Assembly: GCA_024760905.1 (NCBI GenBank) | Contig: CM045738.1 | Span: 50,194,797-50,258,796, forward strand | Source of the DNA: Plotosus lineatus | Taxonomy: Eukaryota > Chordata > Actinopteri > Siluriformes > Plotosidae | Reading direction: 5' to 3' | Length of the DNA stretch: 64,000 bases | Part shown: positions 49,612 to 60,160 of the stretch, piece by piece | How the letters are laid out: every line of letters begins with the position of its first letter | Position numbering within the stretch: position 1 is the first letter of the stretch | Translations under genes and position numbers: made by a program | The notes under the pieces: model-generated | Seen by the model: only the letters and a program-made list of their open reading frames with translations | Told to the model about the DNA's origin: nothing | The model's database searches: none

Positions 49612-49982
49612 TGAGATGAAAATGTTGAGGTTCTCTTTGGGAGTAACGAGGATGGATAGGATCAGAAATGAGTATATCAGAGGGACAGCCCACGTAAGAT
49701 GTTTTGGAGACAAAGTCAGAGAGGCTAGATTGAGATGGTTTGGACATGTACAGAGGAGGGATAGTGAGTATATTGGCAGTAGGATGCTGAGGTTGGAACT
49801 ACCAGGCAGAAGGCCCAGAGGAAGACCGAAGAAGAGAGTTATGGATGTGGTGAAGGAAGACATGAAGGTCGTTGGAGTCAGAAAAGAAGATGCGGAGGAC
49901 AGGGTGAGGTGGAGGCGGATGATTTGCTGTGGCGACCCCTGAAGGGAGCAGCCGAAAGTAAAAGAAGAAGAAGAAGAAGAAG
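49612..49982 (+). mobile_element. RTE-clade LINE copy E, 371 bp, with 19-bp TSD
   Basis: A severely 5'-truncated 3' end (from [19 protein letters not shown] to CGDP and the stop at 49942) with a (GAA)n tail. Flanks aatttaaagatatgtaaac (49593-49611) and aatttaaagttatgtaaac (49983-50001) differ at one base. Confidence 0.92.
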
Positions 49983-50325
49983 AATTTAAAGTTATGTAAA
50001 CATTTATTTAAGGTGCTTCGAGTTCGATTCATACAGTGCATTAAATTTACTCATGGTCTGTTGTTTTCAATGATCCTTCATGCCACTGTCTTAAATCTTG
50101 TAATACATATTTTATGACATTTGCAAAAAAAAAAAAAAAAAAAAAACCAAACAAACAAAAAACCCCAATGTAAAACAGTTCCCCTTGCATAAACAGTGAC
50201 ATTCAGAATTCTTTTTTGTGGTGTGTGTGTGTGTGTGTGAGGGAGACAGTTACACAAGTACAACATGTAGTAAAAAAATTCTGCAGTGAGAAATAAAGCT
50301 GGAAATTAACCTCACGTGGGGCATT

Positions 50326-50672
50326 ACGGTGGCATAATGCATAACACATCCGTCTCACAACGAGATCGTTCTAGGTTTGAGTCCCAGGCTCAGCGAGGGT
50401 GTTGCTGTATGGAGTTTGAACGTTTTCCCCGTATGTACATGAGTTTCCTTCAGGTACTCCAGTTTCCCACAGCAGTCCAAAGACATGCATATTAGGCTAA
50501 ATGTCAACTTGAAGCTTGGTGTGAGAGAGAGTGTGAATGGGTGTGTGTGTGTGTTGGCTCTGCAATGGGCCGGCAAGCTTTTCAAGGTGTACCCCATCTT
50601 CTAAGAATGCTACGATTAGGACCCCCAACCCTAACAGAATTTAGTGGTTTAACAAAAGCTTGAATGAATGCA
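50326..50672 (+). mobile_element. SINE-B copy
   Basis: Head 'attacggtggcataatgcat', B-box region 'gttctaggtttgagtcccag', body 'ctgtatggagtttgaacgtt', and a decayed tail ending near 'aagcttgaatgaatgc'. A (GT)n lies at 50540-50555. Confidence 0.75.
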
Positions 50673-50679
50673 TTAAAGT

Positions 50680-51062
50680 AAGAGATGTAAGCATTTCAGA
50701 AAAGGTTAACACTTGGATAATAGAAATATACCGTAGATACATATAACATTACTGCCATAAGTCACCAGCATGTGAAAATCTTTTGGGAAATAAGAACAGT
50801 TAACTCTTGAAGAACTGCTGAAGGCTTTTTTTATTCAGGCAATGTTCAGAATTTGTACAGTGCAGTGTAATGGATGAGACCACTTATGATATACAGGAGC
50901 TGATTCCATGTCCTTCTGCATCTCTGTGTGTTTCTGCTGCAATGGCTTGCCGGTGTGTGTCACATGACCTATACAGTTCTGAAATGATTCTGAAAGACAT
51001 CAGTGACGTTGCACTGGCTGGACATCATCATCTACTGATTGATTTATACACGCTATGATGAT
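50680..51062. other. Gene-free stretch
   Basis: The short plus frame at 50870-51058 (62 codons, Cys-rich) shows no family resemblance or splice context that I can recognise. Confidence 0.35.
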
Positions 51063-51069
51063 GTCACCA

Positions 51070-51333
51070 GGACAGTGCAGCTAACTGGGTTATCAAAGGC
51101 GGGCCATGTCTGTCACTGTCTATGGTGAGAGGTTGATGTAAAAGAACCATTGCTGACTTTCGTAAGGAGGAGCTGCAAAGTCTTCAGTGTGTTTCTGTCC
51201 CTTGCTAAAAAGATTTGTGACAGGAAGGGTATCGACCTAAAAACCTCTGCCAAGTCTAACGTGCGAATCAGATGATTCACTGTGGCGACTCCCGACTAAA
51301 AAAAGGGAAAAAGCCGAAAGGAAGACAGACACA
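51070..51333 (+). mobile_element. SINE-C copy with RTE-type tail (reference)
   Basis: Body 'gcagctaactgggttatcaa', 'gtaaaagaaccattgctgac', 'gtttctgtcccttgctaaaa', then 'gtgacaggaagggtatcgac', 'ctctgccaagtctaacgtgc' and the end 'ctgtggcgactcccgactaa' with 'gggaaaaagccgaaaggaag'. The last parts match the RTE 5' and 3' regions. Confidence 0.85.
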
Positions 51334-51462
51334 AGATGATGTCACGAGGAGGGGCGCGACCATCCCACCCATAGAGCTTTACAAAGTTTCTTTCTGTCTG
51401 ATAAACACCTGAAATCCAAAACGCTTAAAATTTGTATTCTGTGTATGGCACGGAAATTAAAA

Positions 51463-51720
51463 TCAGAATCAGAACACTTTATTTATCCCAGAAGAAATTG
51501 TGTGCACACTCGCGCCATACAAAGTAAAAATGAGATAGTCATGACAAATAAAATGAAAGAAAAATCATGAATATTTATACATATGCAATTATACATACTA
51601 CATAATCTACATATATTTTAATATGAGCAATATGTAAGTGTAAAATGAGAGGTGAGTGATACGTACTGTATATAAACAGGTAGAGAATGAATGGAGTCAG
51701 TGATGGACGTGTACGGTTTT
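51463..51720 (-). mobile_element. LINE 3' end (Rex1/Babar-like)
   Basis: Read on the minus strand it ends 'ggataaataaagtgttctga' and 'ttctgatttta', the usual 3' terminus of a fish LINE family that I associate with Rex1/Babar. No coding sequence remains. Confidence 0.5.
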
Positions 51721-51750
51721 ATTTATATAAAAAAACAGTAGAATAGAGTA

Positions 51751-52200
51751 CTGCAGGCCCTCGATATTCGCGGGGGTTCGGTTCCGGCCCCTCCCGCGAA
51801 TGAAGAAAATCCGCAAGTTCTGTACCCGGAAGTAAAACCCCATGTATCATATTACATGCTCGAATGAGCACCGGAAGTAAAATACTGTGTATTTATTACA
51901 TGCGCTAAAAATGTTTCTTAAATACATTCTTTCGACAGTCTTACTCATTAATACAGTATTCATGTAGTAAAATATAGTCATGATTAAGAAAAACTTAATT
52001 TTTACTGTGATATTTATTGATGATAAAATATAAACATTATACAGCATATACTGTTGTAAAGCACTCGTTTTAAAGTCCTTTTCAATTATTATTCCAGTTC
52101 AGTACCTCAGTTAATGTTCAGAATGTTTGTGCGTGAGATTTCATGTTCTGTAGCATGTTTAACAAACCATACCAAAAGGATAAACTTTATTACGCTTCAT
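51751..52200 (+). mobile_element. Tigger-like family H, left end
   Basis: It starts after TA with CTGCAGGCCCTCGATATTCG. 51960-52200 is the reverse complement of 15950-16060 and similar to 43500-43600. It runs into an L2-like 5' region that is itself split by an RTE. Confidence 0.65.
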
Positions 52201-52553
52201 GTTCTCTTTGGGAGTAACGAGGATGGATAGGATCAGGAATGAGGACATCAGAGGGACAGCACATGTAAGAGGTTTTGGAGACAAAGTCAGAGAGGCTAGA
52301 TTGAGATGGTTTGGACATGTACAGAGGAGGGATAGTGAGTATATTGATAATAGGATGCTGAGGCTGGAACTACCAGGCAAAAGGCCGAGAGGAAGACCAA
52401 AGAGACGATTCATGGATGTGGTGAAGGAGGACATGAAGGTCGTTGGTGTAAGAGAAGAAAATGCAAAGGATAGGGTGAGATGGAGGCAGATGATTCGCTG
52501 TGGCGACCCCTGAAGGGAAAAGCCGAAAGGAAAAGAAGAAGAAGAAGAAGAAG
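52201..52553 (+). mobile_element. RTE-clade LINE copy F, 353 bp
   Basis: A 3' end from [20 protein letters not shown] to CGDP (stop at 52513) plus (GAA)n. It interrupts 'acgcttcatg|tccttttac', which is continuous at 15147 and 15931 (inverted), so the pre-insertion site is known. No clear target duplication. Confidence 0.88.
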
Positions 52554-52840
52554 TCCTTTTACATTGAATGTGACGTCTCCAAGATGGCGCTGCCTAGAGG
52601 GCGACATTGCGGAGTTCTCAGTGTCAAATTGTTTCTTTGTTTGTTTTAATTTGTTTTATTTGTTGTTTTGATTGTTCATGTTTTGCACTGTGCTCGTCTA
52701 TGACCGGTCGACCCTACTACAGCTATGAGATCGGAGTCTTCAGACGTTCAGAAGCCTTCAGAACGTTTAGAACACGCTCAACTCCTATCCTGAGCTAATA
52801 TGCTGTGGTAGTTCAATGCTAGCCACATCCCAGATAACAA
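52554..52840 (+). mobile_element. L2-like 5' region, third copy
   Basis: 'gacgtctccaagatggcgct', 'ttctcagtgtcaaattgttt' and 'cgaccctactacagctatga' match both arms of the inverted unit at 15113-15958. It continues from the sequence left of the RTE copy F. Confidence 0.7.
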
Positions 52841-52844
52841 TAAG

Positions 52845-53366
52845 CCTTCATATTGTTTGCTCAGTGCTTTTTCCCTACACCATAGCGTGACAATGAGAGT
52901 GCCACTGCTACCTACTGTAGAGGATGTGCAATTACACTTAATTCTAGTACATTATGGCAAAAAAAGCATGTTCTCCAGGGTCATACACGACCCCCCCACC
53001 CCACCCACCGGCATCACACCGCACTAGTTGAGAAGCTCACCACGAACCTTTCTTCACTGGCATTCATAGCATGCACTTGCACAAAATTCTCCTCCTCCTC
53101 TGTTACGCACCACCTCATGCCTGTCCATGTGACATCTTTGTTGCAGTCGATGATCGGAAGGGTTAGTTGACTTATTGTTTATTCTTGTTTTACTATTATT
53201 TATTAATTATTATTAATGCTAATGTATTATTACGGGTTGGAACGGATTAATTGTTTTTTTTGTTTTTTTGTTTTTTTATGGGAATAATTGTTTCATTGAA
53301 TGAAGTTTTTGGCTTACAAGCTCGCCCTCTTTACCGGATTAAATTCGTAAGTCAAGGTACCACTCT
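52845..53366 (+). mobile_element. Tigger-like family G, right half
   Basis: It ends 'gtaagtcaaggtaccactct', matching the right end of copy 1. The interior matches 31.9-32.3 kb. The left half is missing. Confidence 0.65.
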
Positions 53367-53522
53367 ATTTGGCAGACACTCTTATCCAGAGAAACTTACA
53401 ATTATACAACAGTGATTGCTCAATTAAGAGCCTTGCTCAAGGGCCCAGCAGTGGTGATATAACCGCTGACCTTCAGAGTAGTAACCCATTGCCTTATCCA
53501 CTAAACGACCACTGCCCAGTAA
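53365..53522 (-). mobile_element. SINE-D copy (tRNA-headed)
   Basis: On the minus strand: 'gggcagtggtcgtttagtgg', 'agcggttatatcaccactgc', 'tgggcccttgagcaaggctc', and the end 'ctctggataagagtgtctgcc'-like. This SINE type is, from memory, abundant in ostariophysan fish. A second copy is at 55048. Confidence 0.7.
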
Positions 53523-53524
53523 TA

Positions 53525-54134
53525 CTATGCTGTTATAATGAAGTTAATGGTCATCGTATATTGGTGTTGAGAGATTCCTTGGTATTTCCCTCCCCTTCTA
53601 AAGAAAATTCATCTGTTCAACTATAAACAGGGGTTTGCTGACAGTACCAGTGACACCCAAGAATCAGGGTATTTTTGCTGTTGTACTTTTTTGAGAATCA
53701 ATCTAATGTTTATCTCTCACAAAAGGGACTACTTCAAAAATCAAGTTTTCAAAAAAATACTTTAGCTGACATTCACGTAATGATGCAAGAAGCACAGGGG
53801 GTGGGGGGGGGAACCCTGGTTTATTGTTTTCTTAAACTTGATGCACCTGGGAAAATCCAATGATATCTTAAGGGCTGTTTATTTAGCTAAAGTTTGGGAC
53901 GATTGTAAAATGAGCTATAATCATCTGCAAAGGTTCAGACATATGTAAGGAATTAAACTCTACAACGTTATTTGACAACATTAATAATCAACAGTTTTAA
54001 TGAAGCTAAAGTTGATTATTTTCTGGTGGCACCACATTCTGAATTGTTTTATTATCTTACTACCACAACAGTTTGTTTCAAATACATTTTGTTGCATTTT
54101 AATTAGTTGCAGCTGCAGTTATTGTCAAAATTTG
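53525..54134. other. Gene-free stretch
   Basis: AT-rich DNA without a recognisable exon or repeat. Confidence 0.35.
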
Positions 54135-54300
54135 TTGTGGTCAATGCATCCACCTCACAGTACTAAGATCTTGAGTTTCAAATTGGGGTTCCGAGATTTT
54201 CCTTATTTTCCTATTTTGGTGGGTTTCTTCCAGACTTTCTAATCACAGTCAAAAGGCATGTACATTAGGCTGATTGCCCCTTGAGTGTGAGTGTGAAAGG

Positions 54301-54374
<74 letters not shown>

Positions 54375-54480
54375 GCTCTGTAATAGACTCAATCTTTCCC
54401 CACAGCTGGCTGAAATAGGCTTCAGCCTCCCCCTGACACAAGAAGGAAAGTGCAGTTCAATAAATGAACAAATAACATAA
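54135..54480 (+). mobile_element. SINE-B copy with expanded (GT)n
   Basis: Head 'tgtggtcaatgcatccacct', a decayed body to 'catgtacattaggctgattg', then the GT tract, and the tail 'cacagctggctgaaataggc'. Followed by (CATAA)n at 54475-54500. Confidence 0.65.
54301..54371. repeat. (GT)n microsatellite, about 35 units
   Basis: A pure GT run inside a SINE-B body, where the family normally has a short 'gtgtgtgag' motif. That motif is a plausible seed. Confidence 0.95.
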
Positions 54481-54534
54481 CATAACATAACATAACATAT
54501 AATATAATATAATATAATATAATATAAATATGGG

Positions 54535-54872
54535 GCGGTGGTGGCTCAGTGGTAGGGTGCTGGGTTGCCGATCCTAAAGTTGGGGATTCAAGCCCCACTC
54601 TCACTGGCTCATCACTGCCGTCCCCCCAGTGCACTAACTGGGTTATCAAAGGCCGGCTGTGTCTCTCACTGTCTGTGGTGGAGGTTCATCTAAAAGAACC
54701 ATTGCTGACTTTCGTAATGAGGAGCCGCAAAGCTGTCAGCGTGTTTCTGCCCTGCGATGGCCTGGAGCTGTCCAGGGTGTAGTCTGCCCTTGCCCAGAGT
54801 GGCTGAGATGGGCACCGGACTCCCTGTGACCCTAATTAGGATTGAGTGGTTAAGAAAATAAATGAATGAATA
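54535..54872 (+). mobile_element. SINE-C copy with SINE-B-type tail
   Basis: Head 'gtggtggctcagtggtaggg', B box 'tggggattcaagccccactc', body 'aactgggttatcaaaggccg', tail 'cctgcgatggcctggagctg' and 'cctaattaggattgagtggt', ATGAATGAAT. Confidence 0.85.
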
Positions 54873-55047
54873 ATATAATATAATAATATAAAAACATGTG
54901 TCATCACTCGCCTCTCATTTAACTCCCACGGTTCTGAAGGAATCGTGCTCATGCACATAAACGCAGAAAAATCCAAAGTTCTATGTCATGAAGATTTTCC
55001 CACAGCAATAAACTTCCTCTTAAGATGTGCTCACGAGCAGTGTTGAC

Positions 55048-55226
55048 CTGTGCAGTGATGGTTTAGTGGTTAATGCAATGGGTTACAGATCCAAAGGTCA
55101 ACGGTTCAATCCCTACTATTATCATTGCTGGGCCCTTGAGCCTCAACTGCTCAGTTGTATTAAAAAAAAGATAATTGTAATTCGCTCAGGATAAGATTGC
55201 TCTGAGCGTCTGCCAAATGCTGTAAA
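55048..55226 (+). mobile_element. SINE-D copy
   Basis: Head 'gtgatggtttagtggttaat', B box 'caacggttcaatccctact', then 'gctgggcccttgagcctcaa' and the end 'gagcgtctgccaaatgctgt' with AAATGAATGAATG. Confidence 0.75.
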
Positions 55227-55572
55227 TGAATGAATGTCCTGGTGGTATGGTGCGAGCTTATTGATCCGTAGGGTTGGGGTTCATGTCCCACTATGTTGGT
55301 TCATGTTGGTTGACATGGTGCCAGGCTTCCCACAACCCTAATTCGAATTATGTGATTTAGAAACTGAATGAAGAAGTCCTAGACTGGTGACTGCTTCCAT
55401 AAATGCTAAATAATAGGCCATTTATTATTAGACTTTGATGATGTGGTGTGTCCTTCAGATCCATGTTGTTGTTTCTTATATCATATGCTTCAGGACCTCA
55501 GTTTATAGTACTTATTTATTTATTAAATACTGTATTAATCCCTCATGGTGTGTACTTAACCCATCCAAATTG

Positions 55573-55573
<1 letters not shown>

Positions 55574-55626
<53 letters not shown>
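55574..55626. repeat. (CA)n microsatellite
   Basis: About 26 CA units directly in front of a SINE-C body. Confidence 0.95.
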
Positions 55627-55627
<1 letters not shown>

Positions 55628-55629
<2 letters not shown>

Positions 55630-56192
55630 CCCAGTGCAGCTAACTGGGTAATCAAGTCCAGGTCTGTCACTGTCTGTGGTGAGAGCTTTGTTTCAAAGAA
55701 CCGTTGATGACTTTTTTCAAAGGTAGCTGTAGTGTGTTTCTGCCATGCGATGGCCTGGCAAGCTGTCCAGGGTGTACTCTGCCCTCACCCACAGTTGGTT
55801 GAGATGGGTGTCAGCCTCCCCTCGATAGATTAATTAGGATTAAGGTAAGGTAAGGTAATGTGCACTTTTTCCACCAGAGCCCAGTGACTCATTGGACTGG
55901 TGCTTATCCCCGGTTCCCATAACATGAAGCGACCAGGAGTTCAACTCCTCCTGGATGGGACACTAGTCCATCGCAGGTTGCCTTCCCAGTATATTTTACT
56001 GGTACCCATTTATACTGCTGGGTGAACAGAGGCACTTGTGGTTAAGACCTTGCCCAGGGTCTTAGCACAGTGAGGGTCTAACTGGGATTTGAACACACAA
56101 CCTTCCAATCATGAGCTCAGCACCCTAACCACTACACCACCAGACAAATTATGATTAAGCGAGTCAAAAAATGGATGGATGGATGAATGAGG
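55628..56192 (+). mobile_element. SINE-C copy (SINE-B tail) split by SINE-A
   Basis: Body 'gtgcagctaactgggtaatc', tail 'catgcgatggcctggcaagc' to 'attaattaggattaag', resuming at 56147 with 'aaattatgattaagcgagtc' and ATGGATGGATG. The repeated 'aatta(g/t)gattaag' at both junctions looks like a 13-bp target duplication with one change. Confidence 0.75.
55858..56146 (-). mobile_element. SINE-A copy inserted in SINE-C
   Basis: Minus-strand head 'ggtggtgtagtggttagggt' and body 'gaccctgggcaaggtcttaa'. It lies antisense inside the tail of the SINE-C at 55628-56192. Confidence 0.85.
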
Positions 56193-56199
56193 AAATGGT

Positions 56200-57060
56200 T
56201 ACCAAAATATCAAAGCTCGAATGCCCCATTGAACACCTTTAGATCCGCAGTTAGAAAGTGCAGCGTTGACCACACTGAGCCCAGAGCTTTGGTAATAGAG
56301 GCCGTCTCTCAAAATCACACATCAGAGCAACATGTCAACTGGTGAGAAAGGCTACAGTGCTCTTTAACCTGAAATGGTGTGCAGGTGCCTGGATCCTAAA
56401 TTCTCAGAGCAGTCCATCAAACAGAGAAAGAAGCCATTCCTTCATATTGTTCCAGTTTAAAGCATGTGTGGTGTTCACTACAAAACAAGAAAACGATCCA
56501 GTTCAGAGGTGTATGATAGTTTTATGGTCAGACGAGGTGAAAATACTTTTTTGGACAGACTTCAAAGAGGTATAATGTATGTGTAAAAGTAACATTGCCC
56601 ATTCCGAAAGAAAACACCATACCTACAGTGAAATACGGTGGGGGTTGCGTCATGCTGTGGGGATGCATTTTATTTGCAGGGACTGGGAATCAGGTTCAAA
56701 ATGAAGGGGAAAGCTGATGGACTATACTGTATAGTATTTTGGGGAAACGTGTTCCTGTGGGCTACAAATGGGCAGCTCAGAAGAAACGTTCATCTTTCAG
56801 CATGCCAGGGATCCTCAGTATAAAGCGAACGCAACTTTGGAATGTGTCACAAATTGAAAGGTGAATGTTTTTCAATGGAGAAGTTAAAATGCTGACAGAA
56901 TCCGACTGGGAATCTGTTGCAATATTTGAAATCTGTTGTTCAGAACAAACCGAGAAGATCTTGATCAATTCTGTAAAGAAGTATTAAAAATTTGGGAACA
57001 TGAAAAGTCACCATTGATTAACGTGTAGAACTGGAAGTTACATCAAATGAATTGTGGATG
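56200..57060 (+). mobile_element. Degraded Tc1-like transposon
   Basis: Tc1 transposase traces in shifting frames: [12 protein letters not shown] (first Asp region), then [22 protein letters not shown] at ~56.62 kb, with stops and indels throughout. No inverted ends recognised. Much older than the copy at 28.7 kb. Confidence 0.65.
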
Positions 57061-57106
57061 TTGTTGCAGCAGGACGGATGTCTGTAGTGTTAAAGTAAAA
57101 TAAGTA

Positions 57107-57957
57107 CAGTGGTACCTTGAATTATGAAATTAATCTGTTCCGAGGGCGAGCTCGTAAGTCAAAATGATCGTCAGATAAAAAAAAAAAATTCTGATCGGAA
57201 ATAATAGAAAACCAATTCATTTTGTTCCAACCCCCTCCCACACTCATATAACCTGACACAAACACGTATGTTTCACCGACTATATTAAAGAGAAACATGT
57301 AAAAACAATAAATATTTCATAATAATAATACATGTACATTAACATTAATAATATAGTAATTAATAATAAATAATAATAAAACAAGAATAAACAATAAGTC
57401 AACTAACCCTTCCGATCATCAACTGCGGCAAAGACATCACGTAGGCGCGACGCTGTCATGTGGGCAGGCATTAGGTCATGCGTAATAGAGGAGTAGGAGA
57501 ATTTTGTGTATGTGCATGCTACGAATGCCAGCAAGGAAAGGCTCGTGGTGAGCTCCCACAAGGCCAGAGCTTCTCAAATAGTGGAGGGGTGATGCTGGGA
57601 GGAGGGGGGGGAGTGTATGACTTGGGGAACATGCTTTTTTTGCCATACTGTACTAGAATCGAGTGCAATTGTGCATCCTCTACAATAGGTGTCAGTGGTG
57701 CTCTCACTGTGTTCCCTATGGTGTAGGGAAAAAGCACCTAGCAAACCCTTATAGTGCGGGGCACTGGGGGGCACTGGGGGGCATGAAATGTTTTTGTTTT
57801 GTTCCTCTTGGGAGCATCGGAGAAAACGCTGAAGAATACGAGGCTAATTGGCCCGGAAAAGCCATTTCCCCAGCAAAGTTTGGGGAAAATCAAAATTTAG
57901 CTGGTTGGATGGGGCAGATTCGTTATAAAACACACTCGTAACTCAAGGTACCAACTC
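57107..57957 (+). mobile_element. Tigger-like family G, short copy (851 bp)
   Basis: Left end TA + CAGTGGTACCTTGAATTATG; right end 'taactcaaggtaccaactct'. It keeps only the outer parts of copy 1 (e.g. 'aacccttccgatcatcaact', 'cggaaaagccatttcccc'). Confidence 0.8.
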
Positions 57958-57959
57958 TA

Positions 57960-58800
57960 ACATTACATTTCTGGTTTTACTTTGTAATTCCATATCTGAA
58001 AAAATTGGAATGGAATTTTATTGCGTTTGGAAATAGATTATTGCAGCATAAGAGCTGACCTTAAAATACCGAATGGAAAATTTGTGTAAAAAACGAATCC
58101 AGGGAATTATGATGACATTTAAGGAGGTCGATCACTTTTCCAAGCTGCTGTATGATTTCCGTCGGTTTCCTCATTCGCTGGAAATGCGTGGACTGTGCAG
58201 TTTAGTTATAACGGAAAGTCTCAAGGACACGAAGAGTGACGAACCCGCACAGACCCGGGGCTGACATCCTCTGGTGTATTACTTACACGTGTTGTGTACA
58301 GGATGCAAGTCTCACTTCCCTCATACACAAAGTGGAGCATGATGCACAGAACCACAAATAAAGAGCACAATATTTGAGCAACTTTCAGATGAGGAAATCA
58401 GAGCATTACGTGTAGAACTGTAGGGATAGTTAGTGATGACTTTACGCACAACATTGGAATTTTTTTATTTGGACTAATTCTGAATAAAGGATGTCTATCA
58501 ATCAAATAAATTTTTTGGGGGGAAAATTCAATTGCAGAAAAATGAAATGCAACTTTCATAACAATTAATTACACAAGTGCAAACCTTACAGATCAAATAT
58601 CTATGTATGAATAAACAAACTATCACAATTCCCAACAATTCAGATTGAAGTACAATTTATTCAATCTCAATTATTCTGTATAATTTATTCTACTTATTTT
58701 TTCAATTAAAATACATAATTGCATGAATATATTATTTTAAAAAAACCACACATTTGTAATATATAAATAAAGTATTTGAAGAAGATTACTAGGTGTAATT
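57960..58800. other. Gene-free stretch with an unassigned frame
   Basis: 58073-58264 is open on the plus strand (63 codons: FKEVDHFSKLLYDFRRFPHS, LEMRGLCSLVITES), but I recognise no family and no splice context. The rest is AT-rich. Confidence 0.35.
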
Positions 58801-58802
58801 GT

Positions 58803-59089
58803 GGGGCCGGTGGTGTAGTCGGGAGGTTGTGTGATCAAATCCCAGTTAGACCCCCAACTGTGCTGAGACCCCTGGGCAAGGTCTCAACCACAAGTGTGCC
58901 TCTGCTCACCCAGCAGTATAAATGGGAAACAGTAAAATACACTGGGAAGGTAACCTGTGATGGACCAGCGTCCCATCCAGGACGAGTTGAACTCCTGGTC
59001 GCTTCACACTCCGGAACCCGGGGATAAGCACCGGCCTGATGAGCCGCTGGGCTCGGGTGGGAAAAGCCCAACAGACTTTACCTTACTGG
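58803..59089 (+). mobile_element. SINE-A copy, head partly deleted
   Basis: 'ggggccggtggtgtagtcgg' shows a ~24-bp deletion between the A box and 'gggaggttgtgtgatcaaat'. The remaining body and the end 'cccaacagactttaccttac' are complete. Confidence 0.85.
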
Positions 59090-59516
59090 TTGTAATTAGC
59101 TGTGGAGAAAGAGCAGTAGTATCTATGGAATGGTGTTCTATGGTATGGAACCAGGCGCTCGGGCTGGAAAAGCTGCCACTTCATATCAAACAAAGCCAGT
59201 ATTCTATTCAATCCTGTACACTACACTTTCATATAGAGATTTTTACACTGACTTTAAAGTGAAGCTCCAGATTGATGTCTCTTAAACTTGATTGCCTTTC
59301 AGATCTCCGTTTTTATTTGCATCACATGTCTTGCTCATTTAATTATCCGTTTAATGAGTTCATGTTCCGTCAATCTTCTGCTTGTGGCACTGACTCAACA
59401 AACTTATTGACATGCAAGTTTGTTTGCTGACCTGATTTAGACTGTATTTTATTTTAATGAATCTCTGTGGTGGTTTTGAAGTTTCAGTTCTTGGTATTAA
59501 TAATATAAATTTTTTT
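59090..59516. other. Gene-free stretch
   Basis: Nothing recognised. Confidence 0.35.
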
Positions 59517-59538
59517 GTTTGTTTGTTTGTTGTTTTCG

Positions 59539-59571
<33 letters not shown>
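59517..59571. repeat. (GTTT)n/(GTT)n microsatellite
   Basis: GTTT units followed by about ten GTT units. Confidence 0.9.
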
Positions 59572-59572
<1 letters not shown>

Positions 59573-59887
59573 ATTACTGTCTGTTATCCTGGAAGTCAAC
59601 AGCACATAACAGTCAATCAATATCATTGTTTATCATTAATATTTATTATATTCATCATGTGGATTTAATTTAATTTGAAAATATTTTATATATCTTTTTA
59701 ATTTATGTATACTACGTTTTGTAAAGAATTGGAATAAAGTCGATTTTATAATCAGCATCATCTCAGAAACAAAGCAGCCTTATTGGGTTTTTCTTGTTGG
59801 GCTTGTGTGCACACCGGGCAGGACATGGGACAACTGTCCCCTGCCCCAGCCACGCTCTATGTTCTATATGTTTCTCCACTAGGTAAT

Positions 59888-60160
59888 GGGCCGGTGGCGT
59901 AGTGCTTCAGGTGCTGTGCTCGTGATCAGGAGGTTGTGTGTTTGAATACCACTTAGACCCCCACTGGGCTAAGACCACTGGGCATTAAGCACAAGTGTGC
60001 CTCTGTTCATACCCCGCAGTATAAATGGGAACCAGTAAAATATACTGGGAAGCTCAGCTGCGATGGACCAGCGTCCCATCCGGGACGAGTTCGAACTCCT
60101 GGTCGCTTCACGCTGCAGAAAGTGGCCCTGATGAAAACAAAAAACCCCAAGAGACTTTTC
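59888..60160 (+). mobile_element. SINE-A copy
   Basis: Head 'gggccggtggcgtagtgctt', 'atcaggaggttgtgtgtttg' and 'gaccagcgtcccatccggga'. The tail is shortened ('cgctgcagaaagtggccctg'). Confidence 0.82.

Noticed and set aside
56342..57060. Host gene for the frames at 56.3-57.0 kb
   Set aside because: WSDE and GGG.MLWGC traces identify a decayed Tc1 transposase.
58073..58264. 63-aa frame as a gene or exon
   Set aside because: No family resemblance, no convincing acceptor or donor, and it lies beside transposon debris.
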